Positions 1 to 63,379 of a stretch of DNA of 64,000 nt are shown piece after piece (the first letter of the stretch is position 1; each line of letters opens with the position of its first letter). The stretch comes from Synchiropus splendidus (taxonomy: Eukaryota > Chordata > Actinopteri > Syngnathiformes > Callionymidae). The translations under genes were made by a program, and so were the position numbers. The notes under the pieces were generated by a model that did not search any database, had not been told where the DNA came from, and saw only the letters and a list, made by a program, of their open reading frames with translations. The stretch is from positions 14,287,501 through 14,351,500 of the forward strand of contig NC_071336.1 in the NCBI RefSeq assembly GCF_027744825.2. The letters are read 5' to 3'.

Positions 1-902
1 TTACAGAACCTGGACCCACAAAGCCAGAGCTCCTGAACACACACTGCGTGAGACTGCAAGAGTGATTTCAGGGTCCACACAAATACAAGCAGACAGGATG
101 AGTGCGATATGGAAAACCTCCTTTGAAAGTAGAAATGGTGGTCCCGGCACTTGGCATTGAACTGCCTCCGCAAGGTTCCGCTTGGAAGACAGCTCACATC
201 TCCATGCAACTAGCTGAATCAGAGACTTTAAAAGTCCGTAGGATGAATGGCGATGAAATAATTCATGGCCCTCTGGCATTTCTCATAAAATACATTTTAA
301 CACTTTTAGCATAGAATCCAATAAATTCCTGCGGTTCTGTGCTATCTTATTTCATTTGCTGTCACAGAGTAATAGCTAGTGAACCAACAAAGGTGATTTG
401 AGATCATTCCTTCAGGAGGCTGCATGAGAATTAACTCTTTACTGAACATACACTTTGAAATCATGCTTATGGTCTTATTACTGCATATAATGTTGATGAA
501 GTTGGAAAGGAAGGAACATCTGGGTAGGAGGGATGGTGTCGGGTGTCCTACCACGGAGGAGACATACAGTGTCACAGCACCAGATAGAATTTGGGCATTG
601 AATAGCACAATGTTTCAGCACCTACCTAACCCTAACCTCTGACTTTCTTTTACACAAGGCGCTGGCCACGGCATCAAGCCATAAAAGAGCGGCGAAGGTT
701 ACAGAAGTCTCCTGAGCTAGCAGAAAGACAAACACTGCAGGTCATGTTTTGAGAAATGGACTGCGACGGGATCATCTTCATCATCTACAAAGACTGTTTA
801 AACTAATTGCTGATGAAGAGGAGCAGAGAAGAAGAGGCAACTTCTACCAACTATTCATTTGCCACTCATCTGGGTGAGTGTTCCTGGACGATTGAATGAT
901 TG

Positions 903-1255
903 AAACCATGTGATCATCACAAAGATACTGATTTGTCATCAAATATTAATGACATAAGTATGACAAACAAATCAGTCGATCAAAATACAAAATTAAAATA
1001 AGACAAATAAAATAAATTTAAAAAAATATTGCTGTAAATTTTCAAATTAATTTTAAAACCTTGCTCTCATTAACATTTGTACTGTTGGGGTGGTTCTTTT
1101 CAAACTTGTGGCTCTCTTCTTCTGCATCTTTGAGCCCGAAGTCAGTTAAAAGACATACTGCTGCCACCAACTGGTGGGGCAGTGTATTAATACTGCGCAT
1201 CTCACGGCCCACAGGTGTAACACAGAAATGTTTTAGTGTCCCTCTAGCTGCCACC
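903..1255. mobile_element. Partial copy related to the element at 35634-36252
   Basis: Shared phrases in the same order: TGTGATCATCACAAAGAT, TTTGTCATCAA, AGACATACTGCTGCCACCAA and ACAGGTGTAACACA. Ends are not preserved clearly, so limits are approximate. Lies downstream of DYSF. Confidence 0.5.
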
Positions 1256-4200
1256 TCTGCCTCTACCTGCACACTACTATTCAACTCCTTGACTTCTGTC
1301 AGATCCTCTGTATAACTTACAGCCAACACCTGAACTTGTCTTCTCTCTTCCTGCCACACACATGTATCTTGCTCTTCCTTCAACATCATCGATGTAGCTC
1401 ATAAAAAGGACTGAACTTCTGTTACAAATCAGCATTCCATCTGGTTCATCTGGTTGTTCATGTGAAGGCACAGTAACTTACATTTCTTATTTATATATAC
1501 ATCATTCAGGATTAAGAGAGGATCATTGAAGATGTGCTTGACATCCATAACTTCATAATTCCAGTACAGTGCCATAAACAGCTTGTGTCTTGTTAAATAG
1601 GATCTAACACTCACTGGGCAGTTCATGTACAAGACAATGAACAATACGCTCTTCCAGAAACTCTGTTTGCACTTACATTTATAGAGCAATCATCTCAGTA
1701 CGGAACAACTTTACTATCGCTCCCAACAACACAGAGGGATATTGTGTAACCGTGACCACCACACGCAAGTCGTACATGCCCACACAGAGCAGTGTGTGGC
1801 TTGAGACTATTCGTCAAAGCACAAACAAATATTAAAAAATACACTGCAGTCATGAAGCACAGACGCAGGAAACAAACATAAAAAAAAAAAATCTCCTCCA
1901 ACAATTTGCCAGAGCCATGAAACCAATACACACACTTCATTTCATTTTATCGCTGTTTTTAACCATCATCCTCGAGGGTGGTTAACTGTTGACTTTAACG
2001 GGGAAACTCAAAAATAAGAGTCCCTGACCCCCTGAGACTGCAGAGCAAGACTCACTAACTTAACAGCCTGAAATGGGATTAGAAATCCCACAATAGTGGT
2101 CAAATCTTGCCGACTGGACCAGCGTGCGACAGAGAGCAAATCGCAAAACATGATAATAAAGTGGAACAAAGAGACATTGTTTATGCGCAGAACGTGACTG
2201 TGAGACAGGACTCGGTTACGGCTCCCATATCGCACACATGTAGCCTCCTGGTGCTCACTCCCCAAATGTGAGCGGCCGTCAAAAGCAGGATGGTTTTTAC
2301 ATACCTTTTGTCTCCTTGGTAAGTCACTTCCTGCCCTTCAAAGGAAATGGACATACATGTACGTGTTAAAGATCAGAGGCCTTCCTTTCAGACGTGTGTG
2401 TGACCTCCTTCAACACGAACCTTGAAGATGTCGTCTGTGCTTTCACACCGTTCTTCACAATATCCAAGCTATTTCCTTTCAAATCCCATCAGAATAAGTC
2501 AGCGCTTGACTCTCACGCTCTTCCTCTGCCTCCAGTTGAGTCTCTCCGCTCTTGTAATAGCTTCATGGCTGTTTGAACTGCGGGCAAAGGTCAAGACATC
2601 TAAAGCGCAGTGTATACATGCGCGGCTGAAAACTTGAAACTTGGGAATATTGAAAAATTTGCTAAGATAAATCAATTTTGTTTAAAAAGAAAAGTCCTGA
2701 GGGGCCAAAAATGTTCTTTTCCCGACAAACCGCAAAACATCTGATATTTATATGTTTTTGGTTTTTCACGAAGACACGAGGGACTCTTTGAGAAAAGCTG
2801 ATGATAGGTTTCCACGTCATTTGCATCCTGCAAATATGTGAAGAGCAACTAAAGATGGTTTCATTCGACAAGAAGAGCGCTTGCAAATAATTAGCCCCAT
2901 GCAAAATAAAAAAAAACTACTTTGCTAACGGTCATGTGACAGGAAGTGTACTTGATGTTGTGTTTCTTATAAACCTCCTTGGAAAAAAAACACTTGTGAA
3001 AACCTCTTGCATCTCCAATTAAATTGAGCAAAGTCAGTCAATAAATAAAAACACAAACAACAGTAAAAAAAACAAGGATTCGTTCAGGATGAGATTCAAA
3101 ACCATACCGTCACGTACAACAACATATGTCACAGAGAAAACTGTACTGCTTGGTCTTGTCAATAATGCTTCTATGAATAAGACATGGAATGAAAGTGCTG
3201 TGACTTCCATAGTTAATACCCAAATGTGTGGCCTTTATGAATGATGTTTAATATAATTTATCATAAGACATACAAAATGTTTGCATTGGTATTCCATGTA
3301 TTCAGACATCCAGTGAAGAATATTGTTATTGGGGGCACAGCTATATGCATTTTGGAAATATTTACATTAGAAAATGTTCATAGGCCCCACTCACAGACAA
3401 TTCTTTATATAGCGGAAGCTGAGATCTCACTCTCACGGCCATCTTGCTGTGACTGGTCAGCTTTGGAGGGTAGCTTCTACCTACAAAGCCTCCACCCCAC
3501 CTCTGTCGACAGCTGCCGTTAACCACCGCGAGACAACAAAGACCAACACGAGATGAGAGGTTGGTGACGTCATCGTAGCTTGTAACTTGTGTTTTGGTTT
3601 GCGTATATTCTCTGCAGTACTGAATCCAAAACCAATAAACAATGCTCTTGCTTTAAAAAGTCGATAAATGAATAAGACATTCCTCAGTCTTGAGCCTGTC
3701 TTCAGTGTCTGGACAAATCGCTCCATTTCATCCACATGCAGATGCACTGTTGCACGTACATACTCGACTGATGTTGATGAAGATCACAATGTGAAACAGT
3801 GAAAGAACTCGCGTAAATCATTCATTTGATCCACTCCACACGAACATTCCACCACTCAATCTAATAGCCCAACAGCTGCGATGGAGGCAGACTCAACAGC
3901 TGTCAATCCAAATGATACATCCCACTGTTCATGACACTCAGAACCCCTGTATAAATCAGTAACTTCAAAACAGAGCATCATCATGATGAGTGCATCATGC
4001 AGTCAGATCACAAGGATTAGTCCCCTTCACTTTCACTCATCTCATGTTCATAAAGTCTTTTTGCTAAAGAAGGCAATATCACATCACACAGTAACTTTCA
4101 GCACCTCTGTAGACTCACCGCAGTTCAGCGCACAATAAAGTTTTGGTCTGTTTGTGTTCTTTTTTTCTTAGTTTATTTTCTGGGTTGTTTTTATTTATTT

Positions 4201-7200
4201 CTCTCTTGCTCCTGTTGCTAAGCGTAAAACCAAATCACTCAGGCTGCAACCTCATTTCCCCCAACGTCTAAAGGAAAACCTGCAACACACACCTGCTGTG
4301 CATTTCTTCTTATCTGTTGACAAGAAGCATTATCTTGCTAGTATTGAGCTGCAAATCACCAGCAAGTTTTTTTTAATATATTTTTTTCTTCCTTTCTTCT
4401 GAAAACCCCGCACATCTGCCTCGGCGTTAAACCTCTGATGTGTATTTATTTGACATTCCCTGTCTATGGCATCACTCCCCAGCTGCCAGCATGGAGAGTT
4501 TGTAGTGATGAACCCAGGTGGGAGGCAGCCCACCTTACCTACCTGACTCCAGTCTTGCAGTTCACGTCGACTCAACAGCCCAACAATTTAATGATTCGCC
4601 TCTCGTTAAATTGCGCAGCTTTTTCCACTGAGCTGTTCAACTGCATTCCTCACAGCTAGTTAACATCGAGACTAATGACGGAGTCATGGTGTGCAAAAAC
4701 CAGGTCACGCGTTTCGAGGACGACCAAAAGCAGCTTCACCCCTGGAAAATGACCTCGGATTGTAACGTTGAAGTGAGTTAAGTCTTTGTCAGATCTAGTG
4801 TATTTCTGTGTCAGCTGGGAAGAGGGTCGGCCGTCTTAACAAAAGGGATCTTCCAAACCAAACTGCCTTCAACAGGATCCAATCATCTTTGTATATCTGA
4901 ATGTATATAATCTCACCATCAGCCTTGATGAACGGAGCTCACAACTCGAGCCAGACCCGGGCAAGAATGTGCACTCTGGATGGCCCGAGAGGTGTCAGTG
5001 CAAGCTGTGAACGCACATCTGTACACAGGCGAGCACTTGCAAGTGTTTGCAAGCTGATATCATGTGTCCACAGATGTGTGTGAGGAAATGCAGAGGTTCG
5101 GTCAGGAAGGATGGACTCGCTGCTACAGATGGGGCTACTGCCGTTTTTACTAGTTGTAGGTGTTTGATGTTATATGCCTCCTTATTGGTGCACCGCAGCA
5201 CATGTGTGTGTGTTTGAGGTGATAATGAAACAACTTGAATCCTGTGTGCCAGCCTCCCCTGCAGCCATTTTCCATCACATCTGGTGAACGTGGCACACTT
5301 TGACCCCTTCATGTTCAAAGCAGACCTAAAAAAAAAAACACTTGCACCTATGGATACGAGCTGTAAACAAAACAAATGTTTGGGGAAAAGTATGAATCTG
5401 ATTAACATCGCAATGAGATGACATGAGAAGGAACGTGATAAGAAGTAAAGAGGTGAATGTGAAGGAAGATGAGTGTTGAAAACATTTATGAATTTACTCC
5501 TACTCTGAACAATTCTTTTCAGCACTGAAACCATGTGAGGTCACTCTCCCGAATGAGACGCTGTTTTGAGGACGCCTATACTGCTGGTGTGTCTGGATGA
5601 TCTCTTCCTCTCTCACTTCCTATGTTCGTCCTCATTCTATTCACCAAAGAGCAGTTTGTCCCGCAACGCACTTCACATCTAAAGTTTTAGCTGAAATGTA
5701 TTTTGCGGCTGTGAAATGGAAACAGAGGGAAAGAGAGAGCGAGCGTTACAACAATTCACCAACATAAAGGTCAAAAATTGCCCGACTGGCAGATGAGATG
5801 GGGTGTGATGGAAGAGTCGTGAAGAGAAGCAGCAGGAAGTAGTAGACCTTGAAGAGGAAAGTGAAGGTCAAAGAAAATGAGAGCGAAGTGGAGACAGACC
5901 ACCACCACCACAGGCCACCCACACTGCGCCCACACTCTCTCTGTGGTCAGCAGTTCACCTGCAGTTCACGTTGACCAAAATAAATCCCCTGAGGAAACGG
6001 AGCCAGAGAGACGAAGAGAACATCAGAACAGACCAGGGAGGCTTGTGGCAATGGTGCCGTGGGATTAAAGCACCGCAAAGGATTTTGACAGCGTCAACAA
6101 ATCAAACACCATCTTACTTTTTGAAGATTAGTTTGATGCTCTGAAGACAGCGTCTCCACTTTCAACTGAAAATAAAATCAGATCCACGTTGGTGGTTATT
6201 ATGTTCTTTGATCACACTTTGCTCACTGCTTTAATGTGTCGGCTGACATAGATTATTTTGCTTTAACACTTTGACTGACAAACATCAGTGAACTGGGAGA
6301 GAAACATATGAATGGAACTGAGAAATTAAATCTGAAAGACAAAAACCACAGTTTCCAAAACATCAGGAAGAAAGGCCCATGTACAATTTGAAATATAAAT
6401 ATAAAATCTCCAGTATCAAGTCACAGGTGACTAGTGGACTGGAACCCCGAAGCTAAAATAGTGGATAGTTATTTTGCCTGTATGTTCACAGAGACACTGA
6501 AGGGAGAGAACGGATGTTTCTCACTGTTTAGTTGGGTCTTAAATCTTAGTAAAACACCCACAATCTGTGGTTGAGCCCCCCACAGAGATGGAGACATCAG
6601 TAAATCAGACCCCCGACGTTGCATCCACCCTCAACTCTTCAGTCAGCACTTCTGAAGTCATCATGTTTTTTCTCACTTGACCTGTTGGATGACTTGATAT
6701 TCAGATCATTGAACGACAAAACTACTGGAAATTTTACAATTTATTGATAATATTGGCACAACAGGAACTTTGCATTTCGATATTTTTTTAGAGCAACACC
6801 CCAAAGTCCAACAGAGGAAAAAAAAAAAAAGTACTAATGATACATGTTCATTTTTGGAGATTGTGAAGTGTCAGCAACTCAAGGCATGTTGTACAAATAT
6901 TTCAGCACGGCCAAAAATATCAGATTGTCTTTCAAGAAAGTGCAGTCAGTGAGGGGTCAAAGCTGTAGCCAGTTTTAGGTTAGTAAGCCACTCAATAGAC
7001 TCAGTGCTTTTTTTATTTCATTCATGACACGATCAATGCATTCATTCAAAAGCAGTTCAACAAGAAACACATTGATCATATAAGGGCACATTTCTGGTTT
7101 ATGTATCGCCGTACTGTTTATCAGAAGCTCAGGCAGTGATAAGAGGCATCAGTGTTTTACTGTACACGAAGGCATCGCAGCTTTTAACAAAGGCAGCCAT

Positions 7201-7878
7201 CATTCACGGAGATCACAGGAATCTTTCTTTTACAGTATTTCAATTACCCCTTCTGATCTGGGGAAGTAGACACAGTTTTTCATACTGCCCGTCATATTTC
7301 ACTCACAAATTTTAACAATAAGTCAGGTTTATATTTATCATCAATTTCCCTTATTAGTTTGTTGTCTGGTCGCTTTACAACTGACTTTGACTGTGACAGT
7401 GTCCAGTTAAAGGTGTTTACAAAGGAGCCTAGAATATAAATGAAGGCGGCAGGGGAAGACTAGTGTGAGCAACTAAACTCAAACTCAAACTGGTGGAATT
7501 TTAAAAAAGTGGCTCGCTAAATCAGAACAAATGGGAGGCACTACTTTTCCTTGACCAACCCATGTTATTGGGTTAACCAGGCAGCTCTCTCTGGGTTTTA
7601 GAAGGCACTAAGCGTAAACAGTTTTTGGACACCAAAAAGAGCAGCGCTACGTGGCAGAATCACAGCAAGCTGAAAATCATTAGCATCAGTATGTGAGGCT
7701 GCTTCAACCTGTCTAATGATCACAAACTTTTCAACACGTCAATTCAAGTGAATTGCTTGAAACAACAGGCATTTCCGCTGACAAAGCAACTCTTCAAAAC
7801 ATCATCCAAACAGCCCAAAGGAAAGCAGCAGGTGAAAGCAGGTCCAGCTTTCATACACACAATCCCTGCACACGCAGC

Positions 7879-7880
<2 letters not shown>

Positions 7881-7911
<31 letters not shown>
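7881..7911. repeat. (CA)n microsatellite
   Basis: About 15 uninterrupted CA units downstream of DYSF. Confidence 0.95.
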
Positions 7912-7915
<4 letters not shown>

Positions 7916-9019
7916 AATCATGCATGTTCAGGAAATTCTGCATAATCCAGGTGGATTAGTATGTCTCCTCTAACACTTCCTGCATGTGCCATATTTGGGC
8001 AGTAATTGCCTGAAAGCACGTGAAAAAATAGCAGGACCACCACCCAGCCTTGACCTGAGGTGCGTTTATAAATTCATCCTGCTGAAATGAGCCTAAAACA
8101 ATAAATGATAATGAAGTTAAACAGGGCAGACAAACCACCTACATATGCTTTTGACACTGGCTGTGTGAAGTTAAAACCCTTAAGCCATGAGAACAAATCC
8201 TGCTCTAAATCTGTCGAGCGCTGGCAGAATAAAAGAGGAGAGGGGGGAAAAAAAACTTGATGAGAGAAGCAAGACGGGATGAAAAGGTACAATAGTCGGA
8301 GAAAAATGGAAAATATTAAGATTGAGGCAGCAGAGCGTTGCTGAGTCAATATTATTCTGCATATGCTGGTGTATGAGTGAAACTATGAATCACAAATGTT
8401 TGTGTGGCAAATCATATATCAGGCATGTTTCTTGCAAAATAAGAGTACGGACGGGCAAGGTTCAGATAGTTGGGACAAACAGGCCACAGATGAGGGATAA
8501 TTCAAATAAATGAAATACATGTAATTCATGAAGAATGCAAGAAGGAAAATGCATGAGAGATTTGCAATGGAATAGGAGATGGATGGTTAAATGAATTTTA
8601 TGTATGATATACAGTATGCTATTAATAAATAATTATCTCAAACTGTTTTAAGGAAAATATTGGGGTTGACTGAATTTGTGTGCATTTCGATGGTGAAGCT
8701 TTTACTGTCAATAAAGTTTTAGGTTGTTTAAAATCCAAGTGTATTTGTAATAGCAGGGGATTGTGAGGCTTCATTTGAGTTGGCAATTGACCTTACGTGC
8801 ATTGACATTGACTGATGTCCGATTGTTGCCAACAGTGATCCACAAAATATTGTTATATATTGTTATATATTGTTATAACTGAGCACACCTCCACATAAAC
8901 CACACCCACTGAAATTAATAGAAAAAAATGATTTTGTTCATACATGAGAACTGCTGGTCTATCAGTGGCAGGCGCAGCGGTGCAGTCTACATCGTAAAAT
9001 TGTCAGTGGTCTCTGTGTA

Positions 9020-9340
9020 CCAGCTTCAAAATGTGCGGGGATACGCGACACCATTTATTAAGTCGCGACTGATTATTGATGAAAACAAACTAGGCGGTTC
9101 TGAACGTGCATCATGTGGCCAATATTTTTCATCTCGTCACATCAGACCAATGAATTTACAGGCCTTTTATTGACATGAATGCACTTGATTCACTGTTGTG
9201 TGTGTATATTACCGGTACTTTTCGCCCTGTATTCCAAGAGCTCTGTGCAGCAGCTGTGGAGGCGGAGCTATGGGAACATCAGAGCAGTGGTGAAAGTGTG
9301 GGCGGGGAATACGTACGGGTGAAAACAGCGCATCGTGCGA
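9020..9340. repeat. Dispersed repeat sharing blocks with 17868-18290
   Basis: CACATCAGACCAATGAATTT followed by ACAGGCCTTTTATTGAC parallels CACATCAAACCGAAGAAATC and ACAGGCCTTTTATTGAC near 17900-17940. Probably an old copy of the same element. It lies downstream of DYSF and contains the first AATAAA (9171-9166, minus) beyond the stop codon. Confidence 0.4.
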
Positions 9341-10430
9341 GCAGCTCTTTTGCCCATAAAAAAAAAAAAAAACAAAAACATCTATTCGCAGGAGTGTTTG
9401 TTTAAGCCACAGGGTTCAGAGTGTGTAAAAGAAGTAGTGACTTATAGTCCATATGTTACGGTAACTTTCAGATTGACAGCCGATTGCTTATTGGCTAGAG
9501 ACAGTGTGATTAGTTGGAGGAATGAAGAGACCTTGAGAGTTTAGTTTGTTGTTAAAAGTATTGACACAGCCAAAGTTTTTTTGGAGAGTTTAGTGCACGT
9601 TTGGCTGTTTTCCCAGCTTGACACTTAGGGACAGTCCTAAAACTAATTGCAGTACTTTGTTTTGTGAGCGAAAAAATGATCACACGTATGAACCAGCCAA
9701 ATGCAACGGAAGATCAGAAAGTCAAGAAATGAGGGGAAAAGAGGTGTTGAATTTGAAGTCCCAGAAAGACATGAACTGAATAACTGAAGTCCAAGAAAGA
9801 AGTAAGAAACCATTTTGACGGAGCTGTTTGAGAAAGCTGTAATGCAGTAACCCAGCGAGCAAAGACACCACAGTGAAGTTTCAGACTTTGACTTTAAAGA
9901 TGCTCCAAACAAAACAACTAGTGTAAATTTCACATCGCACTTAGAGCTTTCTCACTCGAGAGAGAATTTTTGAGAATGATCTACTTTTAAAAGAGTCACC
10001 GCTGTCTGACCTGACTTCAACTCATTGAAGCAGCGATGCCGCCGCTGAGACATGGCGGGGGGTGGCAACATTTCCATCTTTGATTCAGCTTCTGCTTTCT
10101 GCCGTGTTCTCTGACGGCTTCTATTCTCCCTCATCTCTGTGTGAGCGCGGACCAGAAAAAAGGGGATTAAACTGAAAACGAGATTAAAGACGCATCCGGG
10201 GGAGACAACGAGGACAAGTACGCAGACAAGACACGCTGTGATGTACAGATCAGAGAGCGAGAAAAAAGGCACAGAAACCTTGGGCGCCTCCGCTAAAAGA
10301 GGGCAAGCTTGCTTGAAGACTGAGTTCACAAGTTCATGGCTGTGGTTAACGCTAAACTTTATCATGGTGACATAACATTTTTGATAGTTAAAAGCCTTTT
10401 TTCCCCAACTTTTAGAACTTCCTCTTTTGA

Positions 10431-60276
<49,846 letters not shown>

Positions 60277-60430
60277 TCCTCACACACAGCACAGCTTTGT
60301 CCACAGACAGTCCATGTGAGGCCGGGAGAAAATCCCAAAATGGAAATGGTCACAGTCCTATAAGTGAAACCCCCGACCGTGGGGGGAAAAAGGCAAGAGG
60401 ACCTCAGATAGTGAAGAGTGGGTGAAGGAC

Positions 60431-60465
60431 AGTGAGAGAGAGAGAGACAGCGAGAGAGAGGGAGT
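60431..60465. repeat. GA-rich simple repeat upstream of DYSF exon 1
   Basis: GTGAGAGAGAGAGAGACAGC followed by GAGAGAGAGGGAG, 155-190 bp before the start codon. On the transcribed strand it is a CT tract; it may lie in the 5' UTR or core promoter. Confidence 0.8.
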
Positions 60466-61150
60466 GTGTTAATGCTGCAGTCCGCAGCTCTATCGTTCTT
60501 TCCCCTACACACTCTGTCCTTTCGATCACAGCAGGCTTAAAGGGACACACACAACTACTACATCAACAATTCCGCCGACCTGACACAGTGACACATAGAA
60601 GGCGTGCGTGTCCCTGTCAGCCCGGGTGGGCGGTCCCCACAACAAAGTCCCAGGCTGTGATGTAAGACTGAAGTTGGATTCATTCAGTCTTGTCCTGCTT
60701 CTTCGTTTCAAAAGAACATTTTCAACATGAAGGTCAAACCTGTGTTTAACTACTATCACTGTAACACATGTATTTCAGGTCATAATACAGTGAATCACAA
60801 GATAAAACTAGAGTCAAGAAATAGTCAAATGAAAAAGTGATATATAATGAATGATATATAAAGTTGTACATTCCAGCTTCACAAGCCGACCAACTCCTTA
60901 ATGTGGAGTTTAATCTGACTCATGTGACTGGAGGTTGGTTGAACATCCGACCAAAGCTTCGGCCGTACAGGCAGTATGCAGAGGGAAACAAGGGTCACTA
61001 ACAACCGCCTGCACAACTGTCACAAGTGTGGCACTTTCACTTTGTGGATAAGATAATGCCGTGCTGTATATTCATAAATCAGTAAAATAAATCACTCCAC
61101 TGGGCGGATTATGAGTCTCATTCAATGACGCAGCAGAGCTCAGGTTTCCA

Positions 61151-61160
61151 CTATTTATAG
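61151..61160. promoter_or_regulatory. MEF2-type site / TATA-like motif upstream of DYSF
   Basis: CTATTTATAG fits the MEF2 consensus YTA(A/T)4TAR exactly. On the minus strand it reads CTATAAATAG, which also contains a TATA-box core. It sits 875 bp upstream of the DYSF start codon, between the two genes. MEF2 drives many muscle genes, so a role in DYSF transcription is plausible but inferred. Confidence 0.45.
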
Positions 61161-62077
61161 TTCAGACATCAGTGCAGCAGCAGGAGACGGGGAAAATTCT
61201 AGAGTCATTCACTGAAAAATCCAAATGCTGGATTTTTTTGACACGCAGATAGACCCTTGATGCAGAACACCAGCCCTGAAAAGCACAATCTTTTATTCTG
61301 TCTTTCTCCCTTGATCAGAGGGACACTCTGGTCAGTTCGGCCCAGATTCAGTTTTGGTAATGTAACGTGTACTTGAGTTCTTGTGAGACGCATTCCTCGA
61401 CCACCCCGACCCACCACTACGGCTCCTCCAACATGCAGCATCAGACAGGTAACCACGGTGTGTGTGTGAGGATCTCTTTGGTTTGCACCAAGAAGATATT
61501 TGGTCGATAAACAGGACATTACATAACCTTCATAGTTTGATATTTCATATTTACTCAATGTAAAATGCCTTTAATTTGAGGACACAGTACCTCTGAACTC
61601 TATACCACAGTACATGCACTAATGCAGCTATAACATTTTTATATAGTGATGTTGAATTAACCTCTACAAGGCAACAGCACAAAACCCAGAGGTCTTGTGA
61701 TGACAGAGATGAATGGAACTAACAGGTTTATGAAGAAGAAAACATGTTTAAAACAATGAGAAATAGTGGCACGTTAAGTCAAGTCAAAGTCGTAATAAAA
61801 CATGTTCTTGTAAGAAACAAGTGGAAGTAGAAGTGAACTATCTCGATAGCAGTAATATGATGATAATAATGAGTGGAATATACTGGTGCTGCAGTAAGAT
61901 GTTTATTCATGAAAAAGAGAGGAAGCTCCTCAATACTAAATTTGTCACAACACGATTGAGAAAGAAAAATAATAAAGACCCGTAACACTATGTATTGTAA
62001 CCTTTATCGAAAACATATGCTTAACGTTCCCATAAAAAGAGTTAAACAAACATCAGAACGGATGAAATACATCTACA

Positions 62078-62083
62078 TTTATT
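62078..62083 (-). terminator. AATAAA polyadenylation signal, ZNF638-like gene
   Basis: Canonical AATAAA on the minus strand, 217 nt after the stop codon. It would place the 3' end of the ZNF638-like transcript near 62050-62065, about 1.8 kb before the DYSF start codon. Confidence 0.7.
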
Positions 62084-62299
62084 TTACACAGGCTCTTGAG
62101 GAAGGAAATACTTGACTCCAAAGTTTAGTCACTTTAAAGGTCTTTGAGTGCAGCCACCATCAGCCGTTCTAAATAAAACCTGCTCCTGTAGCAAAACAAG
62201 GAAACTCATTTTTCTTGACTGTGAGATGATCAAGTATCCAAATCATGAGCAGGAAGGATCAAACATGAGGAGTCGCTCCAAAACAAACTAAAGTTAGAG

Positions 62300-63323
62300 T
62301 CACTCGGACAAAGTCTCCTGTGAACTCTCGGTCGATGCGCTGGGCTGTTTCTGTTGACGCTTCTCATAGTATTTCTGAAATAAACAACACAGTTTACGAT
62401 CAGTGTGAGGGCTCATTTTCTACTGTCTTCTGAGTGTGTCTCTGTGTACCTGCAGGTTGTTGTAGTGACCCTGGCTGCTGCAGTGGACCTCCTTGGCTGA
62501 GCTTTCACTCACGTAGAAAGTGGAGCAGAGATTACAGAAAAATCCAGATTTAGGGACGACAAACTCCAGACCTGGCGTTACAATAAGGAATGTCATGAAC
62601 AAGCCATCTACCCCACGCGTGATGTCAGTGAGTCGAAATATTCTCACCGAGAGGGTTGTTGGGTACAAATGGTGGAAGTTGAAAATCTGCAGGTGGAGGA
62701 GGTGGTGACTCGGAGCGGGACCGCTTCACTTCAGGTCCAACAGAGTCGCCCTGCCGCTTCCGTGTCACTGCAGAGAGAAGAGGAAGATGGAGCTCTAAGG
62801 AACCTGGTGCCAGAGTGTGGCTGACCCCTGACCTCAACCACAAACCTCTCAGAGGAAAATACATCCGGCAGAAGGGAACTAAAATGCTGCACTAAATACC
62901 AATTACTATGAGATTATACTCCCATTAAGAGTCCTGGTGAATAATAATGTGGAGACAGATGAAGAAGAGGGATTAACATGACAGCGACAATATTAACCCC
63001 ACCACAAAAAAAACCTCACCTCGACTGCTCTCTCGGCTGTCGGGTCCATGCGGCTCCGGCTCCAGCACAGCAGCGCTGCCAAGATCTTCAGCCTGCACCG
63101 GAACCTCAGGCTCACCGTCGCCCACTAATGTGGCCTGGTTACCGACCAGTGACGCTGTAACATCCTCCTCTTGGCTCTCCTCCTGTTCCAGGTCCGATCC
63201 CTTCCCCTTGGCTGAGCACGCAGGGTGTTAGACACATCTCCATACTGACTTTGGCACGCGCACGCACGCACACGCACACGCACACGCACACGCACACGCA
63301 CACGCACACGCACACGCACACGC

Positions 63324-63379
<56 letters not shown>

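Larger units (their letters stand above)
1..10430. other. Region downstream of DYSF, no gene recognised
   Basis: The DYSF 3' UTR starts at 10430, but its end is unclear: the nearest AATAAA on the minus strand is at 9171-9166, inside a repeat. The rest is AT-rich intergenic sequence with a CA microsatellite (7881-7911), a short TGTTATATAT tandem (about 8849-8877), and fragments of dispersed elements. Open frames of 60-180 codons show no domain or splice-consistent extension. Confidence 0.5.
60277..62077. other. Intergenic region ZNF638-DYSF (probable DYSF promoter and 5' UTR)
   Basis: About 1.8 kb with no coding signal. It holds the MEF2/TATA-like motif at 61151-61160 and a GA-rich stretch at 60431-60465 just upstream of exon 1. 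The DYSF transcription start could not be fixed from sequence alone. Confidence 0.5.

Noticed and set aside
4995..5534. 179-codon minus-strand open frame
   Set aside because: No domain, low-complexity His/Thr runs, and no splice-linked exons. Consistent with a chance frame in non-coding DNA.
7881..7911. Regular repeats considered as a CRISPR-like array
   Set aside because: Simple CA microsatellite. No repeat-spacer structure is present anywhere, and the genome is vertebrate.
61779..61988. Minus-strand frame reading LRVFII near its start, like the dysferlin N-terminus
   Set aside because: The start is GTG, similarity stops after six residues and no phase-1 donor follows. The true exon 1 at 60276-60189 matches over its whole length.
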